A stretch of 64,000 nucleotides of DNA from Conchocele bisecta (taxonomy: Eukaryota; Mollusca; Bivalvia; Lucinida; Thyasiridae), in assembly GCA_029237695.1 (NCBI GenBank), contig CM055279.1, positions 62,001 to 126,000 of the forward strand, read 5' to 3'. A program made the translations under genes and the position numbers. Positions 53,621 to 64,000 of the stretch are shown piece after piece. How positions within the stretch are numbered: the first letter of the stretch is position 1; every line of letters begins with the position of its first letter. The notes under the pieces were generated by a model that made no database searches, had not been told where the DNA came from, and saw only the letters and a list, made by a program, of their open reading frames with translations.

Positions 53621-54110
53621 GCAAAGTTTGAACACATTTATGGCAACTGTTCGATATCAGTTTGCATGTAGTGAGTACAGTACAATGACATCGGTATTAG
53701 AGGCATCAGTAGTATGAAGGAATCATACAATTGTTACGACTGTTCGCGGTTCACTTTTATGGAGGCGGGCCTAATTGCATATCTCGAGGTCACAGAAATG
53801 ACACAGACTCGTTAATCTTGCCTGATTGCTGCCTGCTTTGTTTCAATTTGAAGAATCATGTTTCATGTACGTAGGCCATTGGTTCAGATCTTTGATTGGA
53901 TCGACAAAGAAGTCCGCGTTTGCCGCGAATATTTATCATTTCACGTGGGATACATCACTGTCAATACACTGACGGCAGCATTACTTGCCAATATCGGTCA
54001 ATGTCTACAATATGTACAGAGGATCCACCCTCGCCATATACCATTGGAGTTCCCCAGCCTGTTTGATTAAGACAGTTTCCATTGTAATTCAGGCACACTG
54101 ACATTAATTG

Positions 54111-54111
<1 letters not shown>
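53621..54111. other. Unique spacer, no gene seen
   Basis: No domain or splice context recognised between the 43-bp array and the (TA)n tract. Confidence 0.4.

Positions 54112-54183
<72 letters not shown>
54112..54183. repeat. (TA)n microsatellite
   Basis: Seventy-two bp of TA repeats with one phase slip, bordering the left Penelope-like copy. AT-rich simple repeats are common insertion sites of GIY-YIG Penelope-like elements. Confidence 0.95.
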
Positions 54184-54186
<3 letters not shown>

Positions 54187-55085
54187 GGAGAAAACAGTAT
54201 AACACAAAACAATAACCCTTCGTAGGCACCGGATCCCGAAGGATGCAAGAACGAGAAAATAAGTATATGGTATGGAAAACAAAATCGTTCAACAGTGCTA
54301 ATAAAAATGGAAAAAAATGAAATCCCAAGCGCTTTCGGCTGTTAGGCCTTCATCAGGGGTGTATAAACGTAAAAAGAAAAAAAACTAAAATCAAATCAAT
54401 AAAGCAGTAATTTATTAATAGACTACTACACAGTAAAGTGTTAATCTATTAAATGAAGCATGTGACTGGTAATATATGGATGCTGGACAATGGACTATGT
54501 CGCGTCTGTGGAATGGCTGAGCGATATTTAACATCGCTATGATTTTTACAGAATGCGATTTGTACCCGGAAGTGGGATGCAACCATGTCCTTCAGTTGTA
54601 AGTTAACAGCGCCATGATTAAAATTGCGCTCTGGTCTAAAACTTTCTGAGTCTGATTGCATTAGTCGTCTTTGTTAATGCCATGGGGGCATTTTGTGTCC
54701 AGTCCACGCTTCTTTCTCCTGTCGTCGTTCCATGACTCATTATGTTCGACCCCCACCAATAACATGTCCTTGAACGTATGTTGTTCCAGAGCGAAGTGTT
54801 CTGAAGCTGGTGATCTGGCAAACTTGCGCGTTTTCCAGTCTGATCGATGTAAGTTTATACGCAGACTGAGTGCATTTTTGGTCTCACCCACATATTGCAT
54901 TTGGCAAATGTTGCATGTCATCAAGTAGATAAGATTCTTGGTTTTGCAGTCGATGCGCTGTTTGCAGTCGATCAACTCGTGTGTACGTTCGCTCTGGAAT
55001 CCTTTGGCTCATGTGTTGGCAAGTCTGACAACGTTTCGTGCCGCATGGTCCAGAGATGTTGCTGTGCTCGGTTAAGTTGTCGTCC
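54184..55085 (-). mobile_element. Penelope-like element 3' fragment, minus copy
   Basis: Read on the minus strand, the fragment encodes NLIYLMTCNICQMQYVGETK and LRINLHRSDWK: the GIY-YIG endonuclease signature of Penelope-like retroelements (here IYL...YVGETxN...R...HRSD). Upstream, in other frames, lie Cys-containing remnants (GTKRCQTCQHM), the linker before GIY-YIG. The following part (FALEQHTFKDMLLVGVEH, CPHGINKDD) is the usual C terminus. Compared with the plus copy it lacks a short stretch (EQYWIN) before RLDTKCPHG. The reverse transcriptase is absent. The 3' part carries a hammerhead-ribozyme core and ends beside (TA)n. Confidence 0.9.
54322..54361 (-). ncRNA. Hammerhead ribozyme core, left copy
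   Basis: On the minus strand: CCC (stem I), CTGATGA, GGC-CTAACA-GCC (stem II hairpin), GAAA, GCGC, TT, GGG (stem I partner). These are the conserved CUGANGA and GAAA boxes in correct order around a perfect 3-bp stem II, with a very short palindromic stem III typical of the minimal ribozymes known from Penelope-like elements. Cleavage would fall after the TT preceding GGG. Confidence 0.7.
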
Positions 55086-55905
55086 ACAGACGAGAAAATA
55101 CCAGTAGTGCCATTTGTGGTAACGTATCACCCCAGTCGTCTACCAGACATTCGAGGCATATTCCAGACATACTGGCCCATAGTGGAATCGTCTGAACATC
55201 TCAGCCGCATTCTACCTGAAAAGCCACTACTGGCTCTGCGACGCCCCAAAAACATCCGTGACATCCTCGTCAATGCAAAGATCAGGCCAGTGGACGACAA
55301 CTTAACCTTACATCGATCAGACTGGAAAACGCGCAAGTTTGCCAGATCACCAGCTTCAGAACACTTCGCTCTGGAACAACATACGTTCAAGGACATGTTA
55401 TTGGTGGGTGTCGAACATAATGAGTCATGGAACGACGACACGAGAAAGAAGCGTGAACAGTACTGGATCAATAGACTGGACACAAAATGCCCCCATGGCA
55501 TTAACAAAGACGACTAATGCAATCAGTCTCAGAAAGTTTTAGACCAGAGCGCAATTTTAATCATGGCGCTGTTAACTTACAACTGAAGAACATGGTTGCA
55601 TCCCACTTCCGGGTACAAATCGCATTCTGTAAAAATCATAGCGATGTTAAATATCGCTCAGCCATTCTACAGACGCGACATAGTCCATTGTCCAGCATCC
55701 ATATATTACCAGTCACATGCTTCATTTAATAGATTAACACTTTTCTGTGTAGTTGTCTATTAATAAATTACTGCTTTATTGAATTGATTTTAGTTTTCTT
55801 TTTACGTTTATACACCCCTGATGAAGGCCTAACAGCCGAAAGCGCTTGGGATTTCATTTTTTTCCATTTTTATTAGCACTGTTGAACGATTTTGTTTTCT
55901 ATACT
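55086..55905 (+). mobile_element. Penelope-like element 3' fragment, plus copy
   Basis: An open frame at 55,038-55,517 encodes VTYHPSRLPDIRGIFQTYWP, LRRPKNIRDILVNAKI and then, directly, HRSDWKTRKFARSPASEHFA, ending CPHGINKDD. The first two blocks are the region after the reverse transcriptase palm in Penelope-like elements; the GIY-YIG core seen in the minus copy (IYL...YVGET) is deleted between DDNL and HRSD. The 3' noncoding part (55,518-55,890) is an almost exact inverted copy of 54,280-54,660. It ends next to another (TA)n at 55,905-55,920. Confidence 0.9.
55813..55855 (+). ncRNA. Hammerhead ribozyme core, right copy
   Basis: Identical core to the left copy: CCC at 55,815-55,817, CTGATGA at 55,818-55,824, stem II GGC/GCC at 55,826-55,828 and 55,835-55,837, GAAA at 55,838-55,841, GCGC then TT, and GGG at 55,848-55,850 pairing with the CCC. 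Full conservation between two otherwise differently deleted copies supports function or recent common origin. Confidence 0.7.
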
Positions 55906-55920
55906 ATATATATATATATA

Positions 55921-56350
55921 TGGGATTTTGAATCACGAACTGGTAATATATATATTTCTTACATTTTAGCCAGTAGTTTTCAGAAATATAACGGTGAATT
56001 ACATCACTCGGCAGTGTGAATTACATCACTCGGCAGCAGTATTTAACACAACTCTCGTGCTTACCATATATGGAGAAGGGACAACAGTAACGTCGTAATG
56101 ACGTGTTTCCTTCGGCCAATCAATTTCTTGGGCCATATTTTACGCTTGATTCGCTTTGTCTTTTATGAAGTATCGTGTGTGAAATGTAAGAAAACGTTTA
56201 TTTAACTAGGTGAGCTGATAATGTTGAAATAATGTCCTCGTGATTGGGTCCTACCGCTAAACAAACTCGGTTCGCTACGCTCACTCGTACATTATATTAT
56301 CACCCGGATACACAAGCACATCGTGAGTTTAATTCTGGTAGGTTTCGCTG
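55921..56350. other. Spacer with CGGTTCGCTACGCTCACTCG word
   Basis: No gene. A tandem doublet of TGAATTACATCACTCGGCAG lies at 55,994-56,030. CGGTTCGCTACGCTCACTCG at about 56,269-56,288 resembles the GCGAGCG word at 42,450 and may be part of a dispersed repeat. Confidence 0.35.

Positions 56351-56385
<35 letters not shown>
56351..56385. repeat. (TA)n microsatellite
   Basis: About 34 bp of TA repeats. Confidence 0.95.
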
Positions 56386-56386
<1 letters not shown>

Positions 56387-56984
56387 TCAGATACTGATAT
56401 TGGTATCCGGATGATAAAGATCCGGCCGCACATTGCTTGGACTTCTTACTTGGGACGATAATCACTTCAGAAGGCCCCCCTAATAAATGGGTCATATAGA
56501 GCGCTTAATGGAGACTATACGGGCGATTATATCACCCCATTGACATATAATGACGGTATTGTGCGGTACAAATGAACGAAAAAACTGTATTTCAATTCAT
56601 CATATCTCATTCCTCTCTGGGAGGAAATTTGACAAGCACCATTCACTGCATTCAAACGGATAATTATCTTCACATGCAAGTTACTGGACGAAAGTGCACT
56701 CGACACTCCACCCCACGCACTACATTTAACGACATCATATTAAACATAATTTCAGAAGTGACAGTGACCGTAGATTATTGGGGAGCGGGACGCGGGTTAA
56801 TGCTGGATTAAATTAAGTGGCTGGGTGACACAACGATAAAAGTCAATTCAAATGTAAGTGTTTTTTTCCCGAAACAATTCCAAAATATCTCCGCCTGCGA
56901 GAACAGCTTGATTCACAGGGGATATTACACACAACTGATTTCCCGAGACGTTTGCGCGTTATGGAATCACATTTGCTCCAATAG
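56386..56984. other. No gene recognised
   Basis: A 79-codon plus frame at 56,572-56,811 has no family features. Confidence 0.35.
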
Positions 56985-58690
56985 CTGCATAGAACTACTA
57001 GTATTGAAAACTGTCAGCGGTCCAATAGCTACATAGACATACTAGTATAGAAAACTGTGAGCGGTCCAATAGCTACATAGACATACTAGTATATAGAAAA
57101 CTGTCAGCGGTCCAATAGCTACATAGACATACTAGTATAGAAAACTGTCAGCGGTCCAATAGCTACATAGACATACTAGTTATAGACTGGTCGCGGTCCA
57201 ATAGCTACATCGACATACGTATAGAAAATGTCAGCGGTCCAATAACTACATGACAATACTAGACGACTGGGTCAGCGCCAAATACTACATAGACTTACTA
57301 GTATAGAAAAACTGTCAGCGGTCCAATAGCTACATAGACATACTAGTATAGACTGTCAGCGTCCAATAGCTACCATGACTTAAAACAGTATAGAAAAACT
57401 GTAGCGTCCAATAGGCTACAATAGACCAAATTACATGTACTAGTATAGAAACTGTTCAGCGGGTCCATAGCTAGATAGAAAAACAAAATCTAGTAATAAA
57501 AACTGTCACAGCGTCCAATAGGCTACCAATAGAACTACTAGTATAGAAAACTGTCCAGCGGTCCAAATACTTACAAGAACTACTAGTAAAGAAAACTGTC
57601 AGCGGTCCAATAGCTACATCGACATACTAGTATAGAAAACTGTCAGCGGTCCAATAGCTACATCGACATACTAGTATAGAAAACTGTCAGCGGTCCAATA
57701 GCTACATAGACATACTAGTATAGAAAACTGTCGGCGGTCCAATGCTACATAGGAACATACTAGTATAGAAAACTGTCAGCGGTCCAATAGCTACATAGAC
57801 ATACTAGTATAGAAAACTGTCAGCGGTCCAATAGCTACATAGACATACTAGTATAGAAAGCTGTCAGCGGTCCAATAGCTATATAGACATACTAGTATAG
57901 AAAACTGTCAGCGGTCCAATAGCTACATAGAACTACTAGTATAGAAAACTGTCAGCTGTCCAATAGCTACATAGAACTACTAGTATAGAAAACTGTCAGC
58001 GGTCCAATAGCTACATAGACATACTTGTATAGAAAGCTGTCAGCGGCCCAATAGCTACATAGACATACTAGTATAGAAAACTGTCAGCGGTCCAATAGCT
58101 GCATATAACTACTAGTATAGAAAACTGTCAGCGGTCCAATAGCTACATAGAAATACTAGTATATAGAAATACTAGCATAGGAACTGTCGGTGGTCCAATA
58201 GCCACATATAAATACTAGTATAGGAACTGTCGGTGGTCCAATAGCTACATATAAATACTAGTATATACAACTACTAGTATAGGAACTGTCGGCGGTCCAA
58301 TAGCTACATAGACATACTAGTATAGAAAACTGTCAGCGGTCCAATAACTACATAGACATACTAGTATAGAAAGCTGTCGGCGGACCAATAGCTACATAGA
58401 AATACTAGTATATAGAAATACCAGTATAGGAACTGTCGGTGGTCCAATAGCCACATAGAAATACTAGTATAGGAACTGTCGGTGGTCCAATAGCTATATA
58501 TAAATACTATTATATATAAATACTATTATAGTAACTGTGGACGGTCCAATTGCTACATAGAAATACTAGTACATATATAAATACTAGTATAGGAACTGTC
58601 GCTGGTCAAATTACCACATAGAAATACTAGCATAGGAACTGTCGGCGGTCCAATAGCTACATATAAATAATATTATATAGAAATACTAGT
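56985..58690 (+). repeat. 44-bp minisatellite with CTAGTATAG core
   Basis: The unit is CGGTCCAATAGCTACATAGA plus CATACTAGTATAGAAAACTGTCAG (44 bp), about 38 units. The right part (58,140-58,690) is dominated by longer variants with extra AAATACTAGTATA segments. Units at 57,180-57,600 carry many single-base indels, as in other arrays. Confidence 0.95.
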
Positions 58691-58820
58691 ATGTTGCAGG
58701 TAGCCACTCACACGTTATTGGTCTGTAGTGTAACATTACGAAACGTTTGTTGTATGTTGCAGGTAGCCGAGCACCCGTTATTGGTCTGTAGTGTAACATT
58801 CCAAGAAGTTTGTTGTAGGT
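58691..58820 (+). repeat. 65-bp tandem duplication
   Basis: Two copies of a unit starting GTTGCAGGTAGCC and containing GTTATTGGTCTGTAGTGTAA, differing at about ten positions. Confidence 0.85.
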
Positions 58821-59765
58821 TCAAGTAATTACGCTGTACTTTTCCATCAGAAACTGCAATAATAATCGCCATAAAATCAAACTAAATTGCCACGGAAGCG
58901 CTAAACTGCCAAAACAAATATCAAGGATAGCACGGTGACTTTGACACTAAGCTAATACAATCCGTAACAACCACTTCCATCGCCAACACGATTATATGTT
59001 AATGACGGCGCATACACTAAAACTGGCAATACAGTGCAACTGATTTAATATAATGTTGCTTCTGCTTTCACAATTCACATTAACATTCACATAACGAGGT
59101 TAACTTAATTGAAAACGCCGTCTGTACAGTGGAACCTGTCAAAACACTGATCCCGGACACTGTCTCAATGGAGAACACCACTGTAATTCCGGTATACATG
59201 TATGAGCGCTCCATGAAAATGCTTCAATAACAGACAACATCACAGTGAAACAAATCGCGGGGTTCGGGCCATACCGAAAAATCGCAGCGGAGACCGTATA
59301 AATCGGGCAGCGTCCTGCCGGACGCCTCCCAAATATACACTTTTTGGCATGTTTTAGGAGTCTCGCGGGTGCCGCGACAGATATGTGAGGGCCGCTTTAC
59401 GAGTGTTTACGTTGTATAGTTTTCACCCGTCGAAGTTCACAGGCAGTCGTAGTAGCGGTTTATTCATACACCGAGTCTAAAGTTGAGACATGACCTTAAT
59501 CAGGCGTAAAACGCAATTTCCTACAAAACAGATTAGTGTCGAAGATAGCAATAAAGCCGGTGATTCTCTGATGAATCCTCTGTGAAAAGGTGCATATACA
59601 CCGAGCGCCAGTACACGACAGTTGGCCACGTGTACCAGGGTTTCGCAGCTCGGGCGTTCGGCAATATTGGCTCGATAATTGTCCCGACAGTGAGGTAGAA
59701 AATTGACCGTCTAGATTTGCCGAGCACATTTGTATGTCCCCGGTCTCAGTAGAGCCTGGAGGCAT
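58821..59765. other. No gene recognised
   Basis: A minus frame at 59,496-59,765 (89 codons) shows no domain; two overlapping frames in the same stretch argue for chance openness. Confidence 0.35.
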
Positions 59766-59880
59766 ATAGTGTTTCGACTGTGTGTCCGTTTATGTGTCAG
59801 TCCGTGTGTCCGTATGTGTGTTCGTGTATCCGTTAATGTGTCCGTCCGTGTGTCCGTCTGAGTGTTCGTCCGTTTGTCCG
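59766..59880 (+). repeat. TGTCCGT-rich imperfect short repeat
   Basis: A cluster of TGTCCGT and TGTTCGT words at 10-12 bp spacing. Confidence 0.7.
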
Positions 59881-61128
59881 GTAAACAGGTTTTCCGGAGT
59901 TTCTCTAATCTGATACCGGGGGCACATTTTCTTATAGTTTACTTGTGCTCTGAAATTGATGTAAACATTTTATATACTTTACAAACCATAGTGCATACCT
60001 TCGACATAAATTTCGGGAAATTATCATTTTCGATAAGGCTGAACTGGTTATACACTTACCTGTTTGATAATCAAATTCCGGAGTTCGTAATCAGTCATGT
60101 TGGCCATGTATAACTTTTGCAAAATTTAAAGCTTATTACATGTCCTCCATTATGAATATAGGCACTGTTTAAAATTACATTTAATATACACTAACTCCCC
60201 AAAAGTGTTTCAGGGTTTTTGATATTTTGACATAGCATTGCACGGAGAAGCCCTGATGTAAATGTATATCAAACTCATCAATGCTCGCAGGAGCCTATTA
60301 TATACGGAGATATAGCACACTTTTATCATTAACCTACACTATATCTTGATCGTCCATAAGCACCATGAACTTCCATTAATAATATCAAAAGGGAAGTTAT
60401 TAATTTGACTGTTGTCACCGGCCAGGATTCCCAGAATCACATACGTAGACAAATAGTTTATCTTAAACTAATTCAGTGAGCATATCTAGTTCAGTGCAGC
60501 AATGTGTAAACTGTCTCGTATACCGCTGCTATTTAAACAATCAAATAATTATACTGAGTGAGATAATTGTGTTTCATAGATAATGGACCAAACACAAATG
60601 GGTATATTCGATAATACGGTTTTAGCCCGGAACAAAAGTATACATTGTATCAATTGTTTTAATAATGAACATGTACTTTTATTTTGTGAAATCAGTTTAT
60701 ACTTCATCATTTATCTGCAATACTCCATAATAGTCATGTACTTATACATTGTTGTAAGTAAAGCATTGACATAAAACGAACGTATAAAAGTTAATTCTCA
60801 TTTCTGTGATCCCATACAATGGCGGTGTTTCATTATACCATTATTGGAACAATATATGATTATGACATTATTTCTATTTTACGGTGGAGTGGTCATATGT
60901 TAATCTATCTCCGATAACAACGTATGTAATTGTGTATGCCGTCCATATAATTACAGATATGCCCATGTTACGGGTACATTGGCAGGTTCGGTCTTCACCA
61001 GTATAGATACGAGACAGATAGTGATGCAATATGTACCATGGACGTCACCATGGACAACACTATAGATACTGATAAAGCTGGGTGTGGGTAGGTGTAGGCA
61101 TACCATAATTGCACATTCTGTTGTACGG
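59881..61128. other. No gene recognised
   Basis: AT-rich sequence with short chance frames only. Confidence 0.35.
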
Positions 61129-61215
61129 AATTCCCCTGCTGCCTACCGTATATTGCTGTATCATTCCATTAACGGCTGCCCACCGTATATTGCTGTATCA
61201 TTCCATTAACGTTTT
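61129..61215 (+). repeat. 40-bp direct duplication
   Basis: GCTGCCTACCGTATATTGCT followed by GTATCATTCCATTAACG occurs twice in tandem with one mismatch (CCTACC/CCCACC). Confidence 0.85.
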
Positions 61216-61785
61216 GTAAATAAAGCCCACCCATGGGAAATACTATTACATTGCAGTTTATGCTGAACCAGTAAAATGGATACCTAGGCGGATTATACAG
61301 ATTTCCAGTTAAGTATAGTTACAATATAGCTGCGGATGTACGAAGCCCAGCCCACAGGCCGCGAGGGCTCATTAAAGGAAACATGCACGTGTTTAGAATA
61401 TTTTTACACATACATGTACGTGTGGATGTTGTCAACAAGGATCCAATAGATGGTTCGTTTACCCAGTACTCATCGTCATACATACAAACACCACGAGCTG
61501 AGATGTGAAGATAGTGTCTTACTGACGGTGAATCCCCATTGATCAGTGATTGTCGTCAGTAATGTGTGTTGTACGTACTCGACATTCGGATACACTGTCA
61601 ACTGGTCTCATCGTGTCTATACTGTTTAAATATTCTGAACATATACTCGAATCCCATGATGGCAATTAAACATCATAATTATTTGATACTAAAATATGCA
61701 CATTTAATAAATACTTTTGATTACGAGTTTATATTATGTGTAGGCGCCCGGCAACTTCTCTATTCACAGACTCCGGGCAAATTTA
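61216..61785. other. No gene recognised
   Basis: No conserved coding region or RNA gene seen; an 89-codon plus frame at 61,566-61,835 has no family features. Confidence 0.35.
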
Positions 61786-61960
61786 ACACAAGCAGCAATG
61801 TACATGGGTCATACAAATTGCCCAGAGACCACTGATCTTATTATTGCACAGCTAACCTATAAACCCCAATAATTAGCACACAAGCAGCAATGTACATGGG
61901 TTATACTAATTGCCCAGAGATCACTAACCTTATTATTGTCTAGCTAACCTATAAACCCCC
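61786..61960 (+). repeat. About 95-bp direct duplication
   Basis: Two copies beginning CAAGCAGCAATGTACATGGG and ending in CTAACCTATAAACCCC, with about ten differences. Confidence 0.85.
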
Positions 61961-62415
61961 ATCCAGGTTAGCCGACAGGTCATATAGGTCCTGTAGCAGT
62001 GTCATTATGGTCATTTACACCATCGGGTCTTAATTAATCGGCTGCTAAATTCACAATGGATTTGTAATGGATAGTATATACATGATGAATACTTATATTT
62101 ACAAATGATTTTCAGAGAGATAGAAAAGGAAATATACTGAGTAAAAATGAAACGCCCTTTCATATTTAAGTGAAGATTGTCAGAAATCTAAAAGAGATAA
62201 AGTAATACAATGTGAACAAACATGAAAGAGAATTAATTTATTCATTCATATCAACTAACCAAATTTTGCCATCATAAAAACATTTTTGTGATACACCTGC
62301 GAAGTTGCTAATATAATCACATGCTCGTAAACTGCTTTAAGACGTACACTTTGTATCTGAAACAGTCATCTGCATTTAAATAGCTTTAATGCCGTGTTTG
62401 GAATCCTGCACGTTT
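61961..62415. other. No gene recognised
   Basis: AT-rich sequence without recognisable features. Confidence 0.35.
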
Positions 62416-62840
62416 TCATGCTACAATTCGGCGGCAAATCGACGCAAGGCAATGCATACTTAGTGCGTTAGGCAAGTTCCGCCATTCTCGCTGCAACGTT
62501 CGAGTAAGATCACGACTGTTACTGATTTCGTAGTTGCTCTCGCTTATGACATAGCTCATACCAAATGTTTTCAAATGGGTTGAGATCAGGGAAACCGCAG
62601 ACCATTTCAGGACATTGACGTTGTTCTGCGCCAGGCACAGTAACTGTGTCGTCAGTCTGGCTACGTGAGGGCTGGCATTGCGTTGATGCAGTGTCACGCC
62701 AGGTCCACGACTATGAATGAATGGGAATGTATGTGTTTATACGTGATAAGCATAACACTGGCCACTAAGATTGTCCTCTACAACGACCAGATCTGTCTTG
62801 CGATTCCCATGATCCAACCCCAAACAATAACACCACATTC
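62416..62840 (-). pseudogene. Tc1/mariner transposase relic
   Basis: On the minus strand ASPHVARLTTQLL, NNVNVLKWSAVS and LTRTLQREWRNLPNALS align with the C-terminal part of Tc1-like transposases (family pattern DNARPHxAxxxxxFL, WPxxSPDLNPIEHxWD, LxxxxxxxWxxIP). The catalytic Asp of the DNARPH box is Asn-shifted (QRNASPH) and the DLNPIE box is degraded (LISTHLK). Upstream at about 62,790-62,830 a VWGWI-like stretch remains in another frame. The N-terminal DNA-binding part and the terminal repeats were not found. A dead fragment. Confidence 0.8.
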
Positions 62841-63089
62841 AATTATCAACTAGGCATTATGTACGTTGTCAAAAAAACAATGAATGCCCCTCATATACAT
62901 ATTTGGACATTTTGTTATTGTGCTGCCGAGAAGCACATGCAGTTAGGTGGTCTGTTCTGCCCATGTGCCCCGCGACCGATGGTATTAACCATGCCATCCC
63001 CACGAAGTATTAAAATTATTACATACGCAGTAACCTGTGCTACTGCAAAAAAATAAATAATTTGTAATAATTAATTAGAATTCGATAAC
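62841..63089. other. Spacer, no gene recognised
   Basis: Between the transposase relic and the final array; no further features. Confidence 0.35.
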
Positions 63090-64000
63090 AAGCCGGACCG
63101 GGATACATGTCTCACAATTACGACCCATATATGAGCCGGACCGAGATACATGTTCCACAATACGACACATATCTGAAGCTGGATTTAAATATGACCACAC
63201 ATATCTGAAGCCGGACATGGATATTTGTTTCACAGTTACGACACATATCTGAAGCCGGACCGGGGTATTTGTTTCACAGCTACGACACATATCTGAAGCC
63301 GGACATGGATTTTTGTTTCACAGTTACGACACATATCTGAAGCCGGACCGGGATATTTGTTTCACAGCTACGACACATATCTGAAGCCGGACATGGATAT
63401 TTGTTTCACAGTTACGACACACATCTGAAGCCGGACATGGATATTTGTTTCACAGTTACGACACATATCTGAAGCCGGACATGGATATTTGTTTCACAGC
63501 TACGACACATATCTGAAGCCGGACATGGATATTTGTTTCACAGTTACGCACATATCTGAAGCCGGACATGGATATTTGTTTCACAGTTACGGCACATATC
63601 TGAAGCCGGACATGGATATTTGTTTCACAGTTACGGACACATATCTGAAGCCGGACTGGATATAATACAGTACGACACATCTGAAGCGGATGGATATTTG
63701 TTTCACAGTTACGGCACATATCTGAAGCCGGACATGGATATTTGTTTCACAGTTACGACACATATCTGAAGCCGGACATGGATATTTGTTTCACAGTTAC
63801 GACACATATCTGAAGCCGGACCGGTGTATTTGTTCCACAGTTACGACACATATCTGAAGCCGGACATGGATATTTGTTCCACAGTTACGACACATATCTG
63901 AAGCCGGACCGGTGTATTTGTTCCACAGTTACGATACATATCTGAAGCCGGACATGGATATTTGTTTCACAGTTACGACACATATCTGAAGCCGGACCGG
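63090..64000 (-). repeat. 44-bp minisatellite running off the window
   Basis: The unit on the plus strand is ACACATATCTGAAGCCGGAC plus ATGGATATTTGTTTCACAGTTACG (44 bp), about 20 units to the right edge. Variants CCGGGATA and CCGGTGTA alternate with CATGGATA. Units at about 63,545-63,700 are damaged by indels. The minus strand is open because three units make 132 bp. Confidence 0.95.

Noticed and set aside
59496..59765. Minus-strand 89-codon frame as a small secreted protein
   Set aside because: No signal peptide or cysteine pattern, and an overlapping frame is equally open.

Overview
The window is one stretch of a metazoan nuclear genome. Host genes are interrupted by GT-AG introns, mobile elements are numerous, and minisatellites are exceptionally abundant. 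A marine invertebrate, most likely a mollusc, fits the C-type lectin gene, the Penelope-like, hAT-like and Tc1/mariner remnants and the large Polinton. The species cannot be fixed from sequence alone.

Region 1 (about 1-15,700) is an endogenous Polinton/Maverick (polintovirus/adintovirus-type) element whose left end lies outside the window. It carries a zinc-finger/coiled-coil gene, a protein-primed family B DNA polymerase (plus strand, broken), a retroviral-type integrase, a run of small minus-strand genes, an FtsK/HerA-type packaging ATPase, the double-jelly-roll major capsid protein, a long coiled-coil membrane protein, another large conserved Polinton protein, a penton-like minor capsid protein, a fibre-like beta protein and a small glycine/alanine-rich membrane protein. 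Several genes have in-frame stops or frameshifts, and several open frames lack an ATG. Integrase, capsid and coiled-coil genes stay open. No adenovirus-type protease was found. A 69-bp palindrome at 15,631-15,699 lies near the probable right end.

Region 2 (about 16,400-36,650) is the 3' half of a plus-strand host C-type lectin gene: exons at 24,897-25,005, 27,058-27,198, 30,921-30,959 and 36,571-36,632, all joined in consistent phase. The last exon encodes a short hydrophobic tail ending directly at a stop. The introns are mostly minisatellite: 37-bp units ending on an acceptor, 29-bp units that copy an exon end plus its donor, and 52-bp units that copy a donor. This link between splice junctions and tandem arrays is the most striking pattern in the window. 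The introns also hold a 1.7-kb hAT-like element and an RNase H fragment of a non-LTR retrotransposon.

Region 3 (about 36,650-64,000) has no recognisable host gene. It contains two copies of a TTAA-flanked MITE (one nested in a 29-bp array), further arrays of 43-44 bp and about 93 bp, a head-to-head inverted pair of Penelope-like element 3' ends each with a hammerhead-ribozyme core, a Tc1/mariner transposase relic, simple repeats, and a 44-bp array running off the right edge. Some stretches inside the arrays are crowded with single-base indels and look like unpolished consensus, so indels there should not be over-read.
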